From Pseudomonadales bacterium (GTDB taxonomy: Bacteria > Pseudomonadota > Gammaproteobacteria > Pseudomonadales > Pseudohongiellaceae): 64,000 nucleotides of DNA. Location of the stretch: the NCBI GenBank assembly GCA_024234395.1, contig JACKOH010000001.1, forward strand, positions 1,755,001 through 1,819,000. The letters are read 5' to 3'. Below the pieces are notes generated by a model. It was not told the origin of the DNA, made no database searches, and saw only the letters and a list, made by a program, of their open reading frames with translations. Position 1 is the first letter of the stretch, and each line of letters begins with the position of its first letter. Below are positions 59,383-64,000 of the stretch, piece by piece. A program made the translations under genes and the position numbers.

Positions 59383-60924
59383 ATGCGGGATACTATTGCG
59401 TTACTGCAAAGCTATGTATTCGGGATCTGGCGTCACCGTTGGCTGGCGCTTTGCATTGCATGGATAATCTCGATAGCTGGCTGGGTATACGTGTCCCGAA
59501 TGCCGGAGTCGTACGTCGCGAGTGCCAGGGTCTATGCTGATACCAGTTCCATCCTGGGACCGCTGATGCGAGGTCTGACGATCACACCGAATCCAAACGA
59601 CCGCCTGGCGATGATGAGCCGGACACTTCTCAGCCGGCCTAACCTGGAACGCCTGGCCCGAATGACAGACCTGGGTCTAACGGCAACCACTGAGGCCCAG
59701 CAGGCGGCCTTGGTGGGGCAACTAAGAGGAGCTATTCGACTCAGCGGGGATCGGGGCAATAACTCGCTCTATTCCATTTCGGTAATTCATCGGGATCGCG
59801 AACTAGCAAGGCGGCTCACCCAGGCTGTGATCACGGTATTTATTGAAACGTCTATGGAAAACCAATCTGCTGACAACTCCGGTGCGCAAAATTTCATCGA
59901 ACGTCAGATTGCCGAGTCCGAGAAACGTCTTATTGAAGCCGAGAGCCGACTGGCGGATTTCAAGCGGGATTATGTTGATATGCTCCCGGGTGAAAGCGGT
60001 GACTACTATAATCGATTGCGACGCGCAAGAAGCGACCTTCAGGCAGTGCAGCTGCAATTGAAGGAACTGGAAAGTCGCCAGTTAGAGCTGAACCGCCAGA
60101 TTGACGGGGAAGACCCAGTGTTTATCAACAGCCCTGCGGCCAGGCGTGCAGCCAACACTGCTCTGGATCAGCGAATCCAGAGCCTGAAGGTTCAGGTCGA
60201 CCAGTTACTGACCCGCTATACAGAGCAGCATCCGGAAGTCAGACGCGCCCGAAGCCTGATTGCAGAGCTTGAAGCGGAAAGACAACAAAATCTTGAAGAG
60301 GCTGCAGAAACGCCAGACAGAAATCCCGTCTCATTGTCAGACAGCCCCCTCTATCAGAATATGCGCTCCCGTCTCGCAGAAACCCGGGCGCAGGCTGCCG
60401 AACTGGCGGTACGCGCTACCGAGTACGAGGAACGCGTGCAGGAGCTTGAGGCTCAAGTCAATGAAATTCCGGATGTTGAAGCACAATTGGTCCAGTTGAA
60501 TCGTGACTACGATGTGCTTTTCAGCCGGCACCAGCAATTGTTGCAGCGCCGGGAATCAGCACGCCTGTCCGAGGATGTGCAACGCGACGCCGGAAATGTC
60601 ACGTTTCGCGTGATCGATCCTCCCTTTGTTCCACTGCGGCCCAGCGAGCCAAACAAACCCATGCTTAACGGGGGCGTACTGATCCTGGCACTCGGTGCCG
60701 GTGGAGCTCTGGCATTGCTTCTAACTCTGCTGTTCCCTGTCATTACGGATCCGCGAATGCTAACTCAGGCTACAGGCGTACCGTTTCTCGGCAACGTGAC
60801 AAATAAAAAGTCACGCGCGGAATCTTTAAAAGATCGCCTGAATCTGATCGCGTTTCTGATCTGCGTGGGCGGGTTGATTGCTGCCTTTGGTGCAACTGCG
60901 GTTTTACCGAATCTGATCGGCTAG
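59383..60924 (+). CDS. XrtA system polysaccharide chain-length determinant (Wzz family)
   Basis: 513 residues. An N-terminal membrane helix (LALCIAWIISIAGWVYVS) and a C-terminal pair (near 425-450 and 487-510) flank a periplasmic coiled coil (about 160-390, with GDYYNRLRRARSDLQAVQLQLKELESRQLELNRQ). The Pro-rich PPFVPLRPSEPNKP just before the last helices is the Wzz signature. It matches the exosortase-type chain-length family (recalled as TIGR03007). It lacks a kinase domain, which is a separate protein encoded next. Confidence 0.92.
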   Translation: MRDTIALLQSYVFGIWRHRWLALCIAWIISIAGWVYVSRMPESYVASARVYADTSSILGPLMRGLTITPNPNDRLAMMSRTLLSRPNLERLARMTDLGLTATTEAQQAALVGQLRGAIRLSGDRGNNSLYSISVIHRDRELARRLTQAVITVFIETSMENQSADNSGAQNFIERQIAESEKRLIEAESRLADFKRDYVDMLPGESGDYYNRLRRARSDLQAVQLQLKELESRQLELNRQIDGEDPVFINSPAARRAANTALDQRIQSLKVQVDQLLTRYTEQHPEVRRARSLIAELEAERQQNLEEAAETPDRNPVSLSDSPLYQNMRSRLAETRAQAAELAVRATEYEERVQELEAQVNEIPDVEAQLVQLNRDYDVLFSRHQQLLQRRESARLSEDVQRDAGNVTFRVIDPPFVPLRPSEPNKPMLNGGVLILALGAGGALALLLTLLFPVITDPRMLTQATGVPFLGNVTNKKSRAESLKDRLNLIAFLICVGGLIAAFGATAVLPNLIG

Positions 60925-60968
60925 TGGCATGATGATGAGTCGATTATAGTGATGGGAGGATATGGGTA

Positions 60969-61892
60969 ATGAGCACCATAGAAAAAGCGCTGGGCAACCG
61001 CCAACAAGAGTTGCCTGCGGTGCCTCCGGAACCTGGCTCAATGGTTCCAAGCAATGCCGCCATGTCCCTGGACGAGCGCGCCGAAGTGGTCATCCCTTTC
61101 GATCATCTACATGACGAGGGCTACCTGACGCCAACTACACCCCGAGGCACCACGGCCGAAGAGTTTCGTGCGATCAAACGGCCGCTGCTGAGGAATATCA
61201 ATGGTCACTCAGCATCTCCTATCGAAAATGCGAATCTCATTATGGTGACCAGCGCGCTCGAGGGCGATGGCAAGACCTTTACTTCATTGAACCTTGCTAT
61301 GAGTATCGCGATGGAACAGGATAAGACGGTCCTTTTCGTCGATGCCGACGTGCACAAGGGATCGGCCGGCCGGGTACTTGAAGTTCCCGACGGCACACCG
61401 GGTCTCATCGACATCCTGCTGGGAGATGTTTCGGCTGAGGAAGCCATCTTTCGTACCTCGATCAGAAACCTGCGATTTATGCCGGCAGGAACCCGCCACG
61501 AGAAAGCCACGGAACTGCTGGCCAGCGCAAAAATGCTTAGCCTCATGCAGGAACTGTCCAGCCGCTACTCGGACCGCGTAATCATTTTCGACTCCCCGCC
61601 CCTGTTGCTGACCAACGAAGCCAGCGTGCTGGCCAGTTTTATGGGACAGATCGTTTTTGTCTCATCGGCCAATAATACGTCCCAACATGCTGTGCAGGAA
61701 GCGTTGGAGCGAATCGGCAAGGACAAGATGGTTGCCGCCGTGCTTAATAAGACACCCAAATTCCGTTTCAAACTGTTTGGCATTGGCATTGGCAAAGGTT
61801 ACGGTTATGGATACGGTTACGGATACGGATACGGCAACCGTGAAGAGCCCAAGCAGCCTGACAAGAAGAAAAAGGAGGCTCATAAAAAATGA
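60969..61892 (+). CDS. XrtA-associated tyrosine autokinase (CpsD/CapB family)
   Basis: 307 residues, BY-kinase type. Walker A ALEGDGKT is at 96-103 and Walker A' VLFVDADVHK at 121-130. A long linker precedes the catalytic part (PTTPRGTTAEEFRAIK interacts with the chain-length protein in relatives). The C-terminal end is GKGYGYGYGYGYGYGNREEP: six regularly spaced tyrosines as the autophosphorylation cluster, then a basic tail. Phosphorylation state would control polymer export; the phosphatase at 56217 is the likely antagonist. Its stop overlaps the next start by 4 bp (ATGA), so the two are translationally coupled. Confidence 0.92.
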   Translation: MSTIEKALGNRQQELPAVPPEPGSMVPSNAAMSLDERAEVVIPFDHLHDEGYLTPTTPRGTTAEEFRAIKRPLLRNINGHSASPIENANLIMVTSALEGDGKTFTSLNLAMSIAMEQDKTVLFVDADVHKGSAGRVLEVPDGTPGLIDILLGDVSAEEAIFRTSIRNLRFMPAGTRHEKATELLASAKMLSLMQELSSRYSDRVIIFDSPPLLLTNEASVLASFMGQIVFVSSANNTSQHAVQEALERIGKDKMVAAVLNKTPKFRFKLFGIGIGKGYGYGYGYGYGYGNREEPKQPDKKKKEAHKK

Positions 61893-63475
61893 AGCGAGGC
61901 TCTTTTCTTCTGACCGCACTGCTGATTGGCGGCTCACTGCTGTCGCAACAAGCGTTCGCGGCTGAGTGGGAGCGAAATGCCGGATTCACTATCAACAGCT
62001 TCTATTCGGACAATATCTGCTTAAGCGAAGAGGATCCCGAAGGCAAGGGCGCGGTCACTGTAACACCGAACCTTCTTGTCAACGGCCGTGGCGCTCGAGC
62101 CAATATGTCCCTCAACGCCGCATTGACCTATAACGGCCTGGCTGACAGCGGCGTGGAGTGCTTCTCTCCAGTGGGTGCGGGGCTCACCAATCGTGTCTCA
62201 TTCGTGCCCAGCTTGCGTTACACCGGTGACCTCGAAGTAGTGGAAGACTGGCTGACTCTTGAATCCAATGCAGTTGCGGTCAGAAATCCCATCGACCCCT
62301 TTTCGCCGGGGGGTGTCAACCGGTTCGATGGCCGTGACAACCTCAATATCACCTACCAGTATGGCGCGGGGGCCAGGATTCAACGGCGGCTTTTTGACAA
62401 CACAGGTTTTCTCCTGCGCTATTTTCATAATGAACAAGAGAACGCCGCCGACGTTCTGGGCAACAGCAGCGAGGACCGGGGCGAATTTCAACTGGGCACC
62501 GGGCAGATGGGCAATGCGCAGATGGGTAACGGGCAGCTGCAGAACGGGCAGGCGGGAGCTGGACAATTGGGCGCCAATCAGGGAGGCAACCGCTTGAGCG
62601 TCGGTATTTCTGGCCGCTACAGCAGATTCAAAACCGACGAAACGGTGTTTCAAGCCGCCCTGGAGAATACACTCTCATCTGTCGAGGTTAGAGCGGCTCT
62701 GCAATTGAGTCGAAGCTGGCAGATCGATACACTTTTTGGCGAAGAATTTAACGAATTCATCAGTAACCGTGCGGATATTGACGGCACATACTGGGATGTT
62801 GGACTGCGATGGTCGCCAAATAATCGGGTGGAAGTAAGGGTGGGCACCGGCGAACGATTTTTCGGCCGAACTCCGCGAATCAGTGCCCGCTACCGTCATC
62901 GACGTAGCGATGTGATCGTCGATTATACCCGTTCATTGACTGTACCTCGAAATCTGCGGGCAGCCAACCAGGGTCCAGACGACCCGCTCGGCCCTGACTT
63001 CGATCAGTTCCTCGGCGATCCGTTAACGTTGAACGGGCAACCGACGTTCATCGACAATTCGCCTATCCTCAACGAACGCCTGAGTATCAGATACCGTTTC
63101 ACCGCAAGGCGCACTTCGGTCAGCATCAATGCCTCAGATTCCAGGCAGTCGCGCACAGAGGATTTCAGCGAGGCTGTTTTCTCCGATCTGGCGTTCAGAC
63201 TTACCAGGTCGCTGGCGGCTAACCTGACTGCAAATATACAGGTAAGGTGGAGTGACAGAAGTAGCGAAGGTAGCAACCGCAACGTGGGGTTTTTTGGCCA
63301 GAATGCGGAAACCTGGGACTTGGAGGTCGGTCTCGGCCGCAGGCTGGGCAATAACACCAATCTAAACCTGGGTTTTGCCCACAGGCGCCGCGAAGCAGAC
63401 TCCAGTTCCGAGTTTGCCGTGTTCAATCAGTTTGAGGAAAACCGGTTGACTCTCTCCTTAACGCATCAGTTTTAA
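61889..63475 (+). CDS. XrtA system outer-membrane beta-barrel protein
   Basis: 528 residues with a signal peptide (ends QQAFAAEW). The remainder alternates as a large beta-barrel and ends in EENRLTLSLTHQF, with the terminal Phe required for outer-membrane insertion. It matches the TIGR03016-type family of exosortase loci. A Gln/Gly/Asn-rich tract of about 30 residues near 208-240 (GQMGNAQMGNGQLQNGQAGA...) sits between strands, probably in an extracellular loop. Translationally coupled to the kinase gene. Function is probably polymer passage across the outer membrane. Confidence 0.88.
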   Translation: MKRGSFLLTALLIGGSLLSQQAFAAEWERNAGFTINSFYSDNICLSEEDPEGKGAVTVTPNLLVNGRGARANMSLNAALTYNGLADSGVECFSPVGAGLTNRVSFVPSLRYTGDLEVVEDWLTLESNAVAVRNPIDPFSPGGVNRFDGRDNLNITYQYGAGARIQRRLFDNTGFLLRYFHNEQENAADVLGNSSEDRGEFQLGTGQMGNAQMGNGQLQNGQAGAGQLGANQGGNRLSVGISGRYSRFKTDETVFQAALENTLSSVEVRAALQLSRSWQIDTLFGEEFNEFISNRADIDGTYWDVGLRWSPNNRVEVRVGTGERFFGRTPRISARYRHRRSDVIVDYTRSLTVPRNLRAANQGPDDPLGPDFDQFLGDPLTLNGQPTFIDNSPILNERLSIRYRFTARRTSVSINASDSRQSRTEDFSEAVFSDLAFRLTRSLAANLTANIQVRWSDRSSEGSNRNVGFFGQNAETWDLEVGLGRRLGNNTNLNLGFAHRRREADSSSEFAVFNQFEENRLTLSLTHQF

Positions 63476-63521
63476 CCCACGCGTACCAGAACCAGCATCC
63501 CAATCAGTTCCGGAAAACTCA

Positions 63522-64000
63522 ATGACACAGCAGAATTCATCCAGGCCGCACATTCTCTGCGTGGTGGGAGCGCGGCCCAACTTCATGAAGATAGCGCCTA
63601 TGATGCGCGCCTTCAGAGCGCCAGGAAGCGGGATGACCGCCAGTCTCGTGCATACCGGGCAACACTACGACGAGGCCATGAAGCACACATTTTTCGACCA
63701 GCTCCACATTCCCGAACCAGATGTCGATCTGGGGGTAGGTTCAGGCAGTCATGCCGTGCAGACCGCTCAAATCATGCAACGTTTCGAGCCGGTTCTGGAC
63801 GAGAAGCAACCATCGGCGGTGCTGGTCGTGGGTGATGTCAATTCCACCATCGCCTGTGCCCTGGTGGCTGCCAAGAAACACGTGCCGGTCATACACGTCG
63901 AAGCTGGGCTTCGCAGTGGTGACCGTTCCATGCCGGAAGAAATAAACCGTGTGCTGACCGATCAGCTTTCGGACCTGCTGTTTACGACCGAGGCGACAGC
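63522..64000 (+). CDS. UDP-N-acetylglucosamine 2-epimerase (non-hydrolysing), partial
   Basis: The first 159 codons of a WecB-like epimerase, cut by the window edge. LCVVGARPNFMKIAPMMRAF, LVHTGQHYDEAM and VIHVEAGLRSGDRSMPEEINR are the N-terminal family motifs; the His and Glu residues in the last take part in catalysis. The enzyme makes UDP-ManNAc for the exopolysaccharide. It begins 47 bp after the outer-membrane protein gene in the same operon. Confidence 0.95.
   Translation, partial: MTQQNSSRPHILCVVGARPNFMKIAPMMRAFRAPGSGMTASLVHTGQHYDEAMKHTFFDQLHIPEPDVDLGVGSGSHAVQTAQIMQRFEPVLDEKQPSAVLVVGDVNSTIACALVAAKKHVPVIHVEAGLRSGDRSMPEEINRVLTDQLSDLLFTTEAT

Overview
The window looks like a chromosomal segment of a free-living, probably marine, gammaproteobacterium; I cannot name the genus. 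The evidence is the tgt-yajC-secD-secF order, a bacterial RF3 gene, a HolD-like gene next to rimI as in enterobacteria, an MltD-type transglycosylase, an outer-membrane phospholipase A, a TAXI-type TRAP transporter, and GC-rich coding DNA. Both edges cut genes: a DUF4175 protein on the left and a WecB-like epimerase on the right.

1-16 kb is mostly housekeeping: a DUF4175 membrane protein, a NUDIX hydrolase, a DUF3524 glycosyltransferase resembling the eukaryotic tRNA-queuosine mannosyltransferase, a LysM-rich lytic transglycosylase, secF-secD-yajC-tgt, prfC and an acyl-CoA dehydrogenase. 16-24 kb holds an unknown protein, a conspicuous AT-rich gap with three DnaA-box-like sites, a small membrane protein, an orphan GAF-GspE/PilB ATPase, a conserved secreted unknown, hisC, a stand-alone topoisomerase-type zinc-finger protein, and rimI with its HolD-like neighbour.

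24-45 kb is metabolic and accessory: a quinone-oxidoreductase/acyl-CoA-ligase pair, an FAH-family hydrolase, a NUC1-type nuclease that has lost its catalytic motif, an aldo/keto reductase, a 272-bp element with 35-bp inverted ends, a VOC protein plus rhodanese, CapA, a TAXI TRAP transporter with tandem repeats before both genes, a cold-shock gene with a long leader, a small lipoprotein pseudogene broken by a stop, pldA, malonyl-CoA decarboxylase, a DUF1295 protein, a perfect 24-bp-stem hairpin and a TauE-type permease. An orphan NosR-like flavin/Fe-S membrane protein lies at 45.9-47.9 kb.

48-64 kb is the left part of an exosortase A (XrtA/PEP-CTERM) exopolysaccharide locus: secretion ATPase, PrsK histidine kinase, PrsR sigma-54 response regulator, PrsT TPR lipoprotein, a low-molecular-weight tyrosine phosphatase, and then the run acyl-CoA ligase, polysaccharide export lipoprotein, chain-length protein, tyrosine autokinase, outer-membrane protein and UDP-GlcNAc 2-epimerase. 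The exosortase itself and any PEP-CTERM substrate are not in the window; they are expected to the right or elsewhere. Phosphatase and autokinase form a likely Wzb/Wzc-like pair controlling polymer length and export, with PrsK/PrsR as the probable transcriptional control. No tRNA, rRNA, CRISPR array or intact insertion sequence was seen.
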